Origin: Adiantum capillus-veneris
Lineage: Eukaryota > Streptophyta > Polypodiopsida > Polypodiales > Pteridaceae
Direction: 5' to 3'
NCBI GenBank assembly: GCA_014529385.2
Contig: CM043953.1
Span: 110,924,549-110,988,548, forward strand
DNA length: 64,000 bases
Numbering within the stretch: position 1 is the first letter of the stretch; each line of letters opens with the position of its first letter. The position numbers and the translations under genes were made by a program. Of this stretch, positions 1-10,898 are shown one piece after another. The notes below the pieces were generated by a model. That model worked only from the letters and a program-made list of their open reading frames with translations. It did not search any database and was not told the DNA's origin.

Positions 1-215
1 TAATGTAACAACGAGATAAGTGGTGCACCTCTCATTGACGATCACCGACGTACCGATAGGACCAACAAGCTTGGTCCATGACTCAAAGAAAGTGATAAGG
101 TGTTCGTCAAAGGTGATAGGGTGTCCATAATTGGTTAACATGCCCCCTTTCTTGATGTAGATCCCGTACTCAGAAGCTAGTGAGGTGAATCTCGTTTGTT
201 GAGGTGGAAGAGCAT
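1..215 (-). CDS. candidate partial exon, unidentified host gene
   Basis: The minus strand is open in one frame from about 215 to the window edge, roughly 71 codons, in DNA visibly richer in GC than its AT-rich surroundings. The peptide includes KKGGMLTNYGHPITFDEH, FESWTKLVGPIGTS and VIVNERCTTYLV, which reads like real protein rather than chance translation. A possible splice acceptor (CTCAG on the minus strand) lies at 216-220, and an in-frame stop at 232-234 closes the frame upstream. No start codon is claimed. I recognise no domain. It could be an exon of a gene continuing to the left, or a fragment of an unrecognised mobile element. Confidence 0.3.
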
Positions 216-1579
216 CTGAGATTGAATGTCTTTAACTTTCTTCAAACAAAGTAAAATCAACCAAAAATGGCATAGTAATTGCATTCTCATGGAACATATA
301 TAATTAAAAAGCATATGCAGTGAATAGGCACACAGATTGATTGGTAATAAAATATTAAACATTTTTTCAATAGTAAACACTAAACTATAATATAATCAAA
401 CACATAAAGAACTTGTAAAGATAAAAAAACAAACAAGTTTAGGGTCACTAATTTAACGGTTGAGAGGCACCAGAGGTCAACTATTAATACCATGGGAAAT
501 CTTCTCAGTTCTCTCTATTCAATTAAGCTGTTTAATTGTGAGAGCAAAGTATTCATATCCGAGGGCTGACTAGAGGCTATACCTAGAAGACCTTCTACTG
601 AAGCTACAATAAAAAGAATTGCATATGAAATCATCACTTGAATTATTCCCTTTGTTTCACCCCCCAAAGTCTTTTCCACATTGATTCAATTTTGGATGTG
701 TGTGTTTATTATGTATGCCTTGGGATTTTTGCTTTTCAAGGAAAAGCGCCCACATTGGGAACCTCTAGGGCTCTAGTACCATAGGCAATATATGTGAATG
801 AAGTACCAAATCAAGGTGGGAGTCCTCTTCCAGCTTAAGATTTTACATTTTTGGCACTTTTGTATTGTTGTTTATTTATTTTTCACTGCATTTCAATTTT
901 GTACCTTTGGGGGATTATATTGGCATTGTTACCCTCCCCCTCCCCAGGCTCATCACAATAGTAAACTCTCTTTATAATACTTAAGCTAAAGCTCAAGAGG
1001 GATTTAGCCCACTAGAAAGCAGTAGTACATTGCATACAATGCTTCATAATATTGAGAACCTAAAGTAACCATTGACAATTAGGAAGGCATTTCCCATGGT
1101 ATCAAAAGAAGATCTCTAATGTCTATCTTAGCTAAGCTAGCTTAGTCAGACTTCTTGATTATTAAACCTAGACAAGGGACTATGACATAAAATTATATTG
1201 AATCTAATGTTTAATACAAAGCAAATGTGCTGAATATTTTTCTATCAATCACAATTAAAGCAGATAAGCATGGATGCTAAAAAAGACAAGAGGCAATGAT
1301 AATGGACAAGAAACACATGTTGGTGTTGATGATCACGCTCAATTTGAAAAGTGAACTAGACAAAGATTGCATGAAGTTCAAAATCCCAACTACTACAATG
1401 CATTCTTGTACACACTAAAAAACACAAGGAATACCTCTAGGAGGCACATCATTGGAAAGAGGCACCAACCTTTATTGAACACAATCAAAAAAACATAAAG
1501 AACCCTATCCTAAGTATTTGCACCCCCCTAGAGGGCCAAGGGAACATGATATTGTATAGATGGATGGGTAGCCCTAAGT
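216..1579. other. AT-rich stretch, no gene recognised
   Basis: I find no long open frame, retroelement motif or RNA gene here. A 13-base inverted repeat (taccatgggaaat at 488-500 and its complement at 1089-1101) is present, but no target-site duplication flanks it. If the segments at 1-215 and 1580-1772 belong to one gene, this would be intron. Confidence 0.4.
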
Positions 1580-1772
1580 CTAAACCCCTATCCTCTCATT
1601 GTTAAGAAAATTAAATTCATCATCAATGAGACCATACGTTCCATCCATGTTATCATGTAAATTTTCCTCATCATTAGATGCACGCATGTTCACTAAGAAT
1701 GTCACCAGGCGTGTATAGTCATTTTGCTTAAAAGGGTAAGCTTGTGCAATCAGAGAGACTTTCTCTACTAAG
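1580..1772 (-). CDS. candidate exon, unidentified
   Basis: On the minus strand a frame is open from an in-frame TGA at 1787-1789 down to a TAG at 1580-1582. The peptide includes KVSLIAQAYPFKQND, YTRLVTFLVNMRASNDEEN and MDGTYGLIDDEFNF, with acidic and hydrophobic stretches typical of folded protein. A possible acceptor (CTTAG, minus strand, 1772-1768) with a CTAAC branch-like motif just upstream would start the exon at about 1767. I recognise no family. It is short enough to be chance, so this is a lead rather than a call. Confidence 0.2.
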
Positions 1773-2316
1773 TAGGGATCAGTTAGTCAAGAGACATATC
1801 AAACATTGTAATTCCTCAAATTTTTTCTCACCCGCTAGTGTGTCTAGCAAATCCCATTTACAGGCAAACACGGAGTAGACTATGTGAAGCACTTGTGAAA
1901 AGTAAAAAGGGTACCTTCACCCAAGGTAGGGGTGGATGACTCTAGCATACTAGCCATACATGTACACATAGATAGATTTTGATTAGTGTGAAAATATTAC
2001 AAGGGTCATGTCAAAAGATCGTGTCCTTGTGCATATATAATGTGTTATTATGATTTTTGGGTAATGTACTAAAATTTGTAGGTTTCAAGATTTTTGTTTG
2101 GTGGCTCTTGCTCTTTCAAATATTTTATTTTTGTTTTCTTGAGTATAGGGCTATATATATACATTCCCTAATATTGAGAGATTGAGAGGTCAAGGAGGAA
2201 GGTTAAGAGGGGAGCAAATGAATGATGGATGTTAGCAACAAACACTCCCCGCTTCCTTGGGTAGATCATACCTTTTGGAACAATGTCCTCACCTTTTGAA
2301 ACCAATTGTTCCAAGT
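1773..2316. other. no gene recognised; left flank of element A
   Basis: AT-rich DNA with a TATATATA run near 2150 but no gene downstream of it. Just before element A is an imperfect hairpin, TTGGAACAAT paired with ATTGTTCCAA, between about 2275 and 2315. The flank shows no similarity to the copia sequence on the other side of element A. Confidence 0.4.
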
Positions 2317-2645
2317 TGTAATGGGTGAAGACTTTGATGCAAGAGAGCTACACAAGACAAGCACAAAGAACACAGAGATGGAAAGCTTCTTCTTCTTCTT
2401 CACAGAAAAGAGAGTACAAAAATGACTAAGTGCTAAAGCTGAAAAGTAGCACATATGTACATGCGGTCACTAAGTGTGAAATCGCTAGAAGCGTACTAGG
2501 CTGGCACTATAAGTGTAGTCCAGCTGTAGAATCACTGGCAGAGATCCTCCGTGTCGGTCACCTAACGCGCCAGTGAGTAAATGCAGTAAGTGGCCAAGAC
2601 CCGTAGTGGATGCTAGCTCAAGGTGTAGAGCTCGACATCTCAACA
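2317..2645 (-). repeat. 3' LTR of element A
   Basis: About 329 bp, closely matching the LTRs at 7211, 27415 and 32357. The inner end reads CATCTCAACA. The outer end (tgtaatgggtgaagac) departs from the tgtaaagaatgagg of the other three copies, so this terminus has been altered or replaced. Confidence 0.9.
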
Positions 2646-3433
2646 CTCCCCCTCGAGCTCTGCATGTCGCAGAGTCCAAGCATAGTCCGAAAACGTCGAA
2701 GCTTCTCAGCTCCGAGGGCCTTGGTAAAGATATCCGCTATCTGCTCCTCTGTGTTGACGTAGACCAAGTCGATGTCGCTTGCCAACACTCGCTCTCGAAC
2801 GTAGTGGTAATGGACCTCTATGTGTTTGGTCCTAGCATGGAACACTGGGTTCCTAGCCAACTGCATGCTGCTGAGGTTGTCACAATGAATGACAATCTGC
2901 TGGTCCACCTGCACTCCCAAGTCCTCAAGTAATGTGCGTAGCCAAGCTACCTCGCACGCCGCAACTGCTGCACCTCTGTACTCGGCCTCTGTGCTCGATA
3001 AAGCAACCGTAGGCTGCTTTTTGCTGCTCCAAGTAACAGCAGCACTCCCAAAAGAGAACATGAAGCCACTCGTAGATCTCCTATCAACAATGCTACCTGC
3101 CCAATCTGCATCTGTATACCCATACAATGCTAATGGTGCATCTGCTGCATAGAACAATGCGTAGTCAAGAGTCCCTTGCACATACCTAAGTGTGCGTCGT
3201 ACTCCATCCAAATGTGGCTTCCTCGGAAGCTGCATGAACTGACTCTCCAAGCCTACTGTGTAGCTCAAGTCTAGCCTTGTGATAGTCAAGTAGATTAGAC
3301 TACCCACCATCTTCCTGTACATATTGACATCCTCAACAACATCACCCTTCTCTGCACTCAACTTTGCATTCACATCCAGGGGAATGGAAATCGGCTTACA
3401 ATCAGCCATACCATACTTTGACAACATGTCCAA
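2618..3433 (-). pseudogene. pol: copia RNase H region of element A
   Basis: RNase H domain of the copia polyprotein, which degrades the RNA strand of the RNA-DNA hybrid during reverse transcription. Visible motifs are YTDADWAG, SSTEAEYRGA, IVIHCDN, HARTKHIEVHYHYVRE and EEQIADIFTKAL. The segment begins after a TAG at 3446-3448 where sister element B has CAG, so the polyprotein is cut before this domain. The frame runs through the polypurine tract and ends 28 bp inside the 3' LTR, as it also does in B. Confidence 0.9.
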
Positions 3434-3445
3434 AGCATATTGTCT

Positions 3446-4582
3446 CTATGACATCCATACACCCTCTGGAGTCCTGATCACCTCAATGCCAAGAAAGTAG
3501 CGCAACTCACCCAAATCTTTCATTTCAAACTCCTGTTTGAGAAGACCCTTCACATGGTCAATCTCCATAGCATTGTCACCCACAATAATAAGGTCATCTA
3601 CATATATGGTAATGACCACAATCCCCACATCACTCTCACGTACATAGAGTGAATGATCAGCATGAGCTCTCCTAAAACCAATACTGACAAGATACTTGGC
3701 AATCCTGTCATACCATGCTCTAGAGCCTTGCTTCAAACCATACAAAGCTTTGAGAAGTCTGCATACATAATCTGGGTTACCTGGATCGACATAACCAGGT
3801 GGCTGATCCATATACACTTCCTCTTGCAACTCACCATTCAAGAAGGCATTCTTTACATCCATTTGATGCATAATCCATCCTCTAGATGCAGCCACTGCTA
3901 TGACAGCTCTCACAGTCGTCATCTTTGCCACTGGAGCAAAGGTCTCCTCATAGTCTATGCCATACGTCTGTGCATAACCCTTTGCGACCAGCCTTGCCTT
4001 GTGACGCTCAATGTTACCATCAGCCTTATGCTTGGTTTTATACACCCATTTACAGCCAATAGCTTTCTTGCCACTTGGCAATGGCACCAACTCCCATGTG
4101 TCATTTGCTTCCAATGCAGCCATCTCTTCATTCATTGCATCATCCCAATGCACATTTCCAACTGCATCCTCAAAACATGTGGGCTCCACATCCTGTATCA
4201 CCTTAGCCATGTAGGCTTGGTGATGCGCTAGATACCCATCATAAGTCAATTTCTGAACTGGATTTCTGACTCTATTAGATCTGCGCGGTCCTTGGTCACT
4301 CCTTTGCCCTCTAGCATCTTCTTGTACTTTCCTTACACCAGGTGTCCTGACAGCCGGAATTCCAAATTCCTCATCAAGACTTTGTTCAGAACCTTCTGAA
4401 TCCATGTCTACATGTGAAAAACCTGATGATGCATCAACCATAAAGGGAAGTTCATCAACCTTTTCCTTTCCTTTTCGTGATACATTCCCTGTACCTGTTG
4501 GTGGAGTAACCTGCGTACGTAGTCTACCATTCCATGGTTTCTCAACAGAGCCACGAGAAGAGGACTCTTGTGGTCCACTCAA
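3446..4582 (-). pseudogene. pol: copia reverse transcriptase of element A
   Basis: Reverse transcriptase segment of the copia polyprotein. It shows the entry block WELVPLPSGKKAIGCKWVYK, then RHKARLVAKGYAQ, FAPVAKMTTVR, HQMDVKNAFLNGELQEEVYM, LYGLKQGSRAWYD and the catalytic YVDD box (TIYVDDLIIVG). In element B the same frame is joined to integrase without a break. Here a TAG at 4592-4594 separates them and a second TAG at 3446-3448 ends the segment. Both correspond to CAG in B. Other domain motifs look intact, so this copy died fairly recently. Confidence 0.93.
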
Positions 4583-4591
4583 AACCTGTGA

Positions 4592-6967
4592 CTATGGTCT
4601 CACATTTTGTACAACCACATCATCTTTTACATCAGCCCCAGTAGTGCCATGTGCATTACTGTACCAGCTGCTCATCTCATCAAAGACTACATCTCTGCTC
4701 ACTCGTAATTCTCGTGTAGTAGGATTGTAGCACCTGTACCCCTTTTGTTCAAGGGAATATCCCACAAGAATACATTTCTCTGCTTTAGGATCCAATTTCC
4801 TACGCAACTCATCTGGTACATGCACGTAAGCTATGCAACCAAATACTTTCAAGTGTGCCAAATCAGGCTTTGTACCTGTAAACTTTTCCTCAGGTGTTAC
4901 ATCATGCACCGCAGCTGTAGGTGTCCTGTTCATAATGTACATAGCTGTATTTACAGCTTCATCCCAGAAATGATGAGGCATGTTCTTCTCATTCATCAAT
5001 GCACGTGCAACCTCTGCAATGTGCCTGTTTTTCCTTTCTGCGACCCCATTCTGCTGTGGAGTATATCTGCATGTAAACTGCCTGTGTATACCATGCATTC
5101 GCAGAAAATCTGAAAAATCATTGGAGAAGTACTCTCCCCCTCCATCTGACCTCAATGTCTTGATTTGCATATCTGTCTCCTTCTCAATCATGACTTTGAA
5201 GTCTTGAAAGTGACCAAACACTTCACTTTTGTTACGCATGAAGTAGACCCACACTTTCCTTGTATGGTCATCAATGAAAGAGACATAATACTTGCAACCA
5301 TGTATACTTGCAGTATCGGTTGGACCCCAAACATCTGTGTGCACCACCTCAAGTGGCTTTTCACATACATTGCGCTCATGTGGAAATGAGCCCTTTGACT
5401 GTTTTCCAAACTGGCATGCTGCACACACTTTATGCATACCATCCACCTTGAATTTGGGCAAACCTTTTACAATCTGTTTTGATTGCATGCTGCGCAATCT
5501 CTGCTCATTGACATGGCCAATGCGTTTGTGCCAAATGTCAACATCAGCCACAACACCTGTGCCCTGTGCAAATAATGCAGCTTTTACCTCAAGCATGTCT
5601 ACATTCAGCGTAAACATTCTGCCCACACATTTGCCCTCTGTGATCAGCTTACAGCCATTCTGGAAATCTTCTACATAACAACCATTTGGATTGAAGCGAA
5701 CCTGCAAACCCTGCTCAACCATTTGTCCAACAGAAACAAGATTCTTTGTAATGTTTGGGACATGAAGTACATCTGCTAAGTACTTTGATTTCCCACTCTT
5801 CGTATTTAGAGGTATGTCCCCTACATGAGCAATGGGGTGAGCTGTGTCATCTCCTGTCTGCACATAGCCTGACACATCTGGTTTGCGCATATCTCTAAAC
5901 CACTCTCCACGAGACGTCATGTGATTAGAGGCACCTGAATCCACATACCAAACATCATCTTGGGTGGAATTCTCTGCAGTCATTGTATTCATTACATGCT
6001 GCATAACAAACATGCGCTCGTTTTTGCTGTCATCTACATCTCTGCTAGTAGATGCATAGTTGCCCTGTTCTCTCTTCCTACTTGCTTTTCCCTTTGGACA
6101 GTCACGTGACATGTGACCTCTTTCACCACAAGTCCAACATTCTCTACTATCTGGAGTATGTTGCTGCCTGCTTGATTCTGCACCACGACCTCTTTGACTC
6201 CCCCTGCCTTGAGACTGGTTTCCCCTGCCACCTGTATTGTTTTGATTTGATTGACCTTCCAGAAATTGGCCCCTACAACCCCTTGGGCCTCGACCATGAC
6301 CTCTACCTCTACCTCTGTTGGAGTTAGAATAGAAGGCCTGTTCAGAATTATTTCTGCCATGAGAAGAAGATGTGTCAAGGTTCTTCTCCTCAAGAATAAG
6401 CATAGAAATCAAATCTTGGAACACGGGGATGTCGTCTCTTGTATTCATGGAAGACCTAAAATGTACATACTCATCTCCTAGACCATCCAAGCATGCACGG
6501 ACAATGTCATCGTCTTCCACTGACACTTTAATAGATCCAAGAGCCTCAATGATACTCTTGATCTTCAAGGCATAATCATTGATTGAGAGGTTGTTCCTCT
6601 TAACCTGATTTAGCTCCGACTTTAGTTGAAGCTTCCTGGCCTTGGTGTTCACCTCGAACACTCTGCCTAAGTTTCTCCATGCAATGGCGGGGGTTTCAGC
6701 ATCCTGTAGATAGCCCATCATGCCATCTGTGATGCTCATAGACAGCCAATACATCACTTTGCTCTGGCTTTGTTGCCAGTCCCTCAAAGCTTTCCTTTGT
6801 TCTGCTGTAGCATTTGCCTTGGGAATCTCTGGTTCCTTTTCATTGTCTCCTTCTACATAGTCCCAATAACCTTTTCCTTTTAGGAAATTTGTTATTCTGA
6901 ACTTCCATGCAGGGTAGTTATTTTTCTCAAGCTTCTCAGTAACAATCTGACTGAAACCGTCAGACAT
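4592..6967 (-). pseudogene. gag-pol: copia gag-protease-integrase of element A
   Basis: The frame starts at ATG 6967 (MSDGFSQIV); the longer frame from 7003 lies in the leader. Counting from residue 1 at 7003: gag to about 288, CCHC zinc knuckle CWTCGERGHMSRDC at 289-302, protease VWYVDSGASNHMT with catalytic Asp near 355. The integrase zinc finger is H491, H497, C527, C530, and the catalytic triad D557, D620, E656 has the expected 35-residue spacing (LRSDGGGEY to NGVAERKNR). The frame stops at TAG 4592-4594, which is CAG in element B. The fusion of gag with pol in one frame is usual for copia elements. Confidence 0.92.
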
Positions 6968-7198
6968 CTTGAAGCACCAAGACAAAATAGCTGCAATCTG
7001 CAAAAACCTGCAAATCTGCTGAACCTGCTATCGTGGTTCCTGTAACGCTTTCTACACTCAACGAGTGTCCACAATCAAGCGTACATACAACCACTGTACT
7101 TGTACAGTAAATCTCTGTATACTGCACTTTGGAGACCTGTTTTGCGAACGAAGGGATTGTGATGCTCTTGCTCTCTTAGCCTCTCTTGCCTGCACCAA
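6968..7198 (-). other. 5' untranslated leader of element A
   Basis: Sequence between the PBS and the gag start. Compared with element B, A lacks a segment of roughly 70 bp present at about 32214-32283 in B. No coding function seen. Confidence 0.6.
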
Positions 7199-7210
7199 GC
7201 TCTGATACCA
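7199..7210 (-). promoter_or_regulatory. primer-binding site of element A (initiator Met type)
   Basis: On the minus strand TGGTATCAGAGC directly follows the 5' LTR. This is the standard plant copia primer site, complementary to the 3' end of initiator methionine tRNA, where minus-strand DNA synthesis starts. Confidence 0.9.
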
Positions 7211-7531
7211 TGTAAAGAATGAGGATGCAAGAGAGCTACACAAGACAAGCACAAAGAACACAGAGATGGAAAGCTTCTTCTTCTTCTTCACAGAAAAGAG
7301 AGTACAAAAATGACTAAGTGCTAAAGTTGAAAAGTAGCACATATGTACATGCGGTCACTAAGTGTGAAATCGCTAGAAGCGTACTAGGCTGGCACTATGT
7401 GTAGTCCAGCTGTAGAATCACTGGCAGAGATCCTCCGTGTCGGTCACCTAACGCGCCAGTGAGTAAATGCAGTAAGTGGCCAAGACCCGTAGTGGATGCC
7501 AGCTCAAGGTGTAGAGCTCGAAATCTCAACA
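7211..7531 (-). repeat. 5' LTR of element A
   Basis: 321 bp, TG...CA ends (on the plus strand TGTAAAGAATG ... AATCTCAACA). It differs from the 3' LTR by scattered substitutions and a 2-bp deletion in ACTATAAGTG. It abuts copia RNase H sequence of the C family at 7532. Confidence 0.93.
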
Positions 7532-7887
7532 CTGTGGCCGCCTCGAGTTGTGAGGCTGAGTACAGGGCAGTCTTCACAGCTACGGTTGAGTGTGTATGGC
7601 TCAGACGCCTTATGGCTGATTTGGGTGTTGGACAGGACACTGCCAACACTATCTACACTGGAAGTCAGAGCGCATTGGCAGTTGCGAGGAACCCAGTTTT
7701 TCATGCTCGCACAAAGCACATTGAGGTGCATTACCACTATGTCAGGGAGAGGCTCTCAGTAGAAGAGATCAGCTTGGCTTATGTGCCAACACAGGACAAC
7801 CTTGCAGATCTTTTCACAAAGGCATTGTCTCGTGAGAATCTTGAAGCTTTCCGCAAAGCTTTGGGCTTACTCCCCTTTGTGGACTGA
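7532..7887 (+). pseudogene. pol: truncated copia RNase H (C')
   Basis: C-terminal RNase H of a C-family copia polyprotein, beginning in the middle of the domain. Motifs are SSCEAEYRAVFTATVECVW, IYTGSQSALAVARN, ARTKHIEVHYHYVRERL and NLADLFTKAL; the stop is at 7885-7887. The corresponding position in element C reads IYTDSQSA, so the catalytic Asp is Gly here. An apparent start at 7459 is only readthrough from the LTR of A. Confidence 0.9.
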
Positions 7888-7962
7888 TCCTGTCCTCAGG
7901 GCACGGCACTTCCCTTTACTCATGTGCCAGCTCTCGTTCACCGCATCACTCCAGGGGGGATT

Positions 7963-8189
7963 TGTTACCATATACATGTGGTAGTGATGTGTGTGAACAC
8001 AATAGGACCGCCGGGACATTTTTTCCCTCTTTAGGAGGTTTTTTCCGCCGTGCATTGTATATACGCCCATCACTCTAGGGCTATCAATTTTTCCATTGCA
8101 CACTAAGTAACACACTCTCGATTGTGTGTCTCGAGCTTCCTTTGTCTTCTCCAAGCTGTGTGTGTTTCTATGCAACCCTAATTCCAACA
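7963..8189 (+). repeat. 3' LTR of C'
   Basis: 227 bp, TGTTACCATA ... ATTCCAACA, close to both LTRs of element C. Preceded by the polypurine tract CCAGGGGGGAT at 7951-7961. Contains a TATATA-like core near 8048. Confidence 0.9.
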
Positions 8190-8562
8190 TTGCCTAAGTC
8201 CAAAATTTTGATGTAATCTATATCATTTTTTCCAAAAAGCCTTGTAAAAGAGACAGTATGATTTTTGAGCCGAATGTTGTATAGTCTAAGATGTATTATT
8301 TTGTCATGAGGTGCCCTCCTACGTACACGACTTCTTGAGTCTAAGAAAGTAAAGATCTAGACTCATCCTGTTAGCTGAGGCTTTTTACCACCATTCAATT
8401 TTAATCTCAATGGGATTACCTACATCAGGAAGATCTACAAAATTTGTAAGGCATCAAAAAAAGAATCTTCTAAAATATGAGGAATCTCATGGCGTGCTAT
8501 ATATCAGTAGATAGAGCTTGAAGAGGACATTCTACCTATCAAACCTCTGCTAGCTTTGGAGT
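8190..8562. other. D remnant without recognisable coding
   Basis: Lies between the C' LTR and the last open segment of D. All frames are broken and I recognise no motif. Confidence 0.4.
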
Positions 8563-8928
8563 TTATTTGCAAAAATTTATCCATGCGTCCGTTTTGGTAG
8601 AGAGAGGTAAAGTCAAACTCCTTAAAGGGCCCCTTTGTGAGTCCAAATTTTGCCTAATGGGAAACTTTGGTTGATAGACTTTTTGCTTTGGTTTCCATTG
8701 CATTGTTGGTGATGTGGCTCTTGATGTAGAGGCTTCGAGCGAAATTTGATGGAAGCTCGTTGAAGGTAAATTCATCTTGCGAGGTTGATATACTTCAGTG
8801 TTTACCTTAGCTTTACCTTTTTCTGCAATGCTTGGTTGATCCTTTTTTGCATTGACTTGATGTGCTTTTGGGATTTTTGATGGTGTTGTTGCTGAAGATT
8901 TTCCTTGTGGTTGAAAGAAGATGTTCCT
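8563..8928 (-). pseudogene. D polyprotein spacer, distal part
   Basis: Continues the frame of the segment ending at 8929 after a single TAA. It is lysine-, serine- and glutamine-rich (KSSATTPSKIPKAHQ, AEKGKAKVNTEVYQPRK, MQWKPKQKVYQPKFP) and stops at 8563. It looks like a low-complexity linker between protease and the missing RT. No domain recognised. Confidence 0.45.
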
Positions 8929-9801
8929 TTAGCTTTTTGGCAAGACTAGACTCTCCTTGATATGATGGGATTCAGTTATGTGGAAAGTATCTTTATATTC
9001 CCCGATACTCAATTTGAGTACAGCTTCTGCCATGCCAAAGCTAGGAGTCGGCATTTTTGAACTTGTGTATACTATCTCCTCTAGCTCAGTGATTGGCGGC
9101 TTTCCCATGATGATCCACGTTCCATAAGTCATTAGATTTTTTGTTGCTTTTGGATCTATCACAGTTGAACTTGTGACTTTGAGTCCTGTTTCTCCGCATA
9201 TGCTAAATTTGAGCATCGTAGGAGACAATCGATCTTCTTCCTTATCCCTGTTCTTCTTTTGATCTTGCATTTTTTGAACATTTGACGTTGAATTTGGAAA
9301 ATTTTTTCCTTCATCTGCTTTCATTTGCACTTTTTTTGGACTTGGCTTCTTTGAAACAGCTTTTGTTGTTTCTTCAGGTATATCAATGATGACATATTCT
9401 TGTGGTTGCTCTGCTTCTTTCATGTGCACTTTGGCATCATGCTCCATGACGTAGCTATCTGTTTCAACTTTTCTTCTTTCACACTCACAAACTTCGTTAG
9501 CTTCCTTCAACACCTTTATCGTAAACAAGGGAGTTATATCATATCCATCTTCATCGCAAAATTTAGTCGGGGTCACCTCATTCACGCACACACCAAGAGT
9601 CACCAGTATTTGATCCCATCCAAAGGGTTCAAATAACTCCTTTGGGAATGGCTCTGGTACATATGCCTCATCTTCCACTGAATGCTCTACGATGCAATCT
9701 TCCTTTCTAAGACTTACGCTCTCAGGAGCTTCGTACATCCAAATATGCACTTTGCTTTCCAAATCAAGTGGGGAGTTTAAGTCTTCCCCTGGGGTACGCA
9801 C
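8929..9801 (-). pseudogene. D polyprotein region downstream of protease
   Basis: About 290 codons in the same frame as the protease segment, from which it is separated by one TGA at 9877-9879. The sequence just after that stop reads GYDYIYLRHKEITTKIV, so the TGA probably replaces an amino-acid codon. Visible features are an acidic first half (DCIVEHSVEDEAYVPEPF), a lysine-rich centre and a hydrophobic end (TWIIMGKPPITELEEIVY). No RT motif is present. Its place suggests a spacer before RT. It ends at TAA 8929-8931 with the frame open beyond. Confidence 0.5.
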
Positions 9802-9876
9802 TACATCTCTATGACTATGATCTTTGACTATTTTCGTAGTAATTTCCTTGTGTCTTAAGTAGATATAGTCATAGCC

Positions 9877-10653
9877 TCAGTCTTGTACCATTTTGAGTTG
9901 ACGCATGAATGGTCTGCCCAATATGATAGCAAAGTTTCTGCTCTTGTCAAAATCCATTATGGAAAAGGTGTGCTCATACTCGATGCCACACGAGGATACA
10001 ATTATTTGTTCTAATATTCCAATCGGTTTTTCTGTGTATCCATCCGCTAATTGCAGTTTCATTTGAGTTTTCCTAAGAGCAAGCTTTCCCCATTTTTTCC
10101 ATACCTCTTTGGTTGCAATGGAAATTCCTGCCCCACTATCTAATATAGCAACCGTCTTTACTCCTTTGTACTCAAGTGGTAAGGTGGTTTTTCCTTCGTC
10201 TCCTTCACAATAGTCACCCACCTTATTTACCGGTACTCGCTTTGTCTGTCGCTTCTTCGGCAAGGTGTCCTCCATGTTTTTGTCTGCAAGTTGGTCATGA
10301 GAAGGGATTTTCAACCCCATGTTTTCAAGGTGTTTGCCCATTTCGCCCCATAGATGCTGTCTAATTTTTAGTAGCTCTGAGAGGTAAAGTGTGCATTGTA
10401 TAGGAGAAGACATCAATTCATGAAAGCTCTTGGTATCCATCATTTTTGGTGTGGCTTTCCACTGAGAAGGTACCCTTTTAACCTCGGATTTTGTTTCGAG
10501 TTCTCCTATGAAAGATGGCAAGGTCTTTAGAGAGCGTGGTTTACTCTCTTCAGATGTGACAGACCCGACATCCCCGTATAGAGATCTTATATCCCCAGGG
10601 AAAAATTCATGATCCATGTTTATCTCAAGAATAGGTGCTGACTGTAAAGTAGA
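9877..10653 (-). pseudogene. retroviral-type aspartic protease of D
   Basis: The frame enters from the other side of element C: the codon ending at 10651-10653 is in phase with the codon at 15833-15835 once C and one TSD copy are left out. Protease signatures are VAILDSGAGISIATKEVW (catalytic DSGA), the flap-like MKLQLADGYTEKPIG and FAIILGRPFMRQL. This enzyme would mature the Gag-Pol polyprotein. It ends in TGA at 9877-9879, followed by open frame. The ATG at 10696-10698 lies inside the LTR of C and is not the real start. Confidence 0.8.
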
Positions 10654-10658
10654 ACTAC

Positions 10659-10884
10659 TGTTACCATATACGTGTGGTAGTGATGTGTGTGAACACACTA
10701 GGACTGCCGGGGCATTTTTTCCCTCTTTAGGAGGTTTTTCCCCCCTGCATTGTATATACGCCCATCACTCTAGGACTATCTATATTTCCATTGCACACTA
10801 AGTAACACACTCTCTATTGTGTTTCTTGAGCTTCCTTTGTCTTCTCCAAACTGTGTGCATTTCTCTGCAACCCTAATTCCAACA
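10659..10884 (+). repeat. 5' LTR of element C
   Basis: 226 bp, TGTTACCATA ... ATTCCAACA, with a TATATA core near 10751. It differs from the 3' LTR at roughly a dozen sites, so the insertion is not very recent. Confidence 0.95.
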
Positions 10885-10886
10885 AT

Positions 10887-10898
10887 TGGTATTAGAGC
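10887..10898 (+). promoter_or_regulatory. primer-binding site of element C
   Basis: TGGTATTAGAGC, two bases after the 5' LTR. It is one base off the canonical TGGTATCAGAGC complementary to initiator Met tRNA. Confidence 0.9.

Larger units (their letters stand above)
2317..7531 (-). mobile_element. Ty1/copia LTR retrotransposon A
   Basis: Two direct LTRs (2317-2645 and 7211-7531) flank a minus-strand gag-protease-integrase-RT-RNase H region in copia order. A Met-type PBS touches the 5' LTR and a purine-rich tract precedes the 3' LTR. It is a close sister of element B at 27415. The outer end of the 3' LTR is degenerate, and the flanks disagree: CAAGT on the left, CTGTG on the right. The right flank is the RNase H gene of a C-family copia element, the left flank is unrelated. 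The copy is probably inactive because its pol frame carries premature stops. Confidence 0.93.
7532..8189 (+). mobile_element. 3' fragment of C-family copia element (C')
   Basis: Contains the end of RNase H, the polypurine tract and one LTR, aligning to 15176-15832 of element C. The part upstream of 7532 is missing and its place is taken by element A. C' sits at the truncated left end of D, suggesting it inserted into D; no target-site duplication can be checked because the 5' half is gone. Confidence 0.88.

Noticed and set aside
488-1101. MITE with 13-bp inverted ends
   Set aside because: The inverted repeat is exact, but no target-site duplication flanks it and the interior shows nothing; it may be chance.
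2573-2932. Plus-strand ORFs opposite elements A and B (also 3653-4231, 4745-5113, 27664-28023, 28744-29322)
   Set aside because: They are antisense shadows of the copia RT, integrase and RNase H; their similarity between A and B reflects the sense-strand genes.
7199-7210. tRNA gene
   Set aside because: The tRNA-like 12-mers here and at 10887, 35688 and 57522 are retroelement primer-binding sites; no cloverleaf is present.
10654-10698. Start of the D protease ORF at 10698
   Set aside because: The codons upstream of 10653 lie in the LTR and TSD of C; the real frame continues from 15833.
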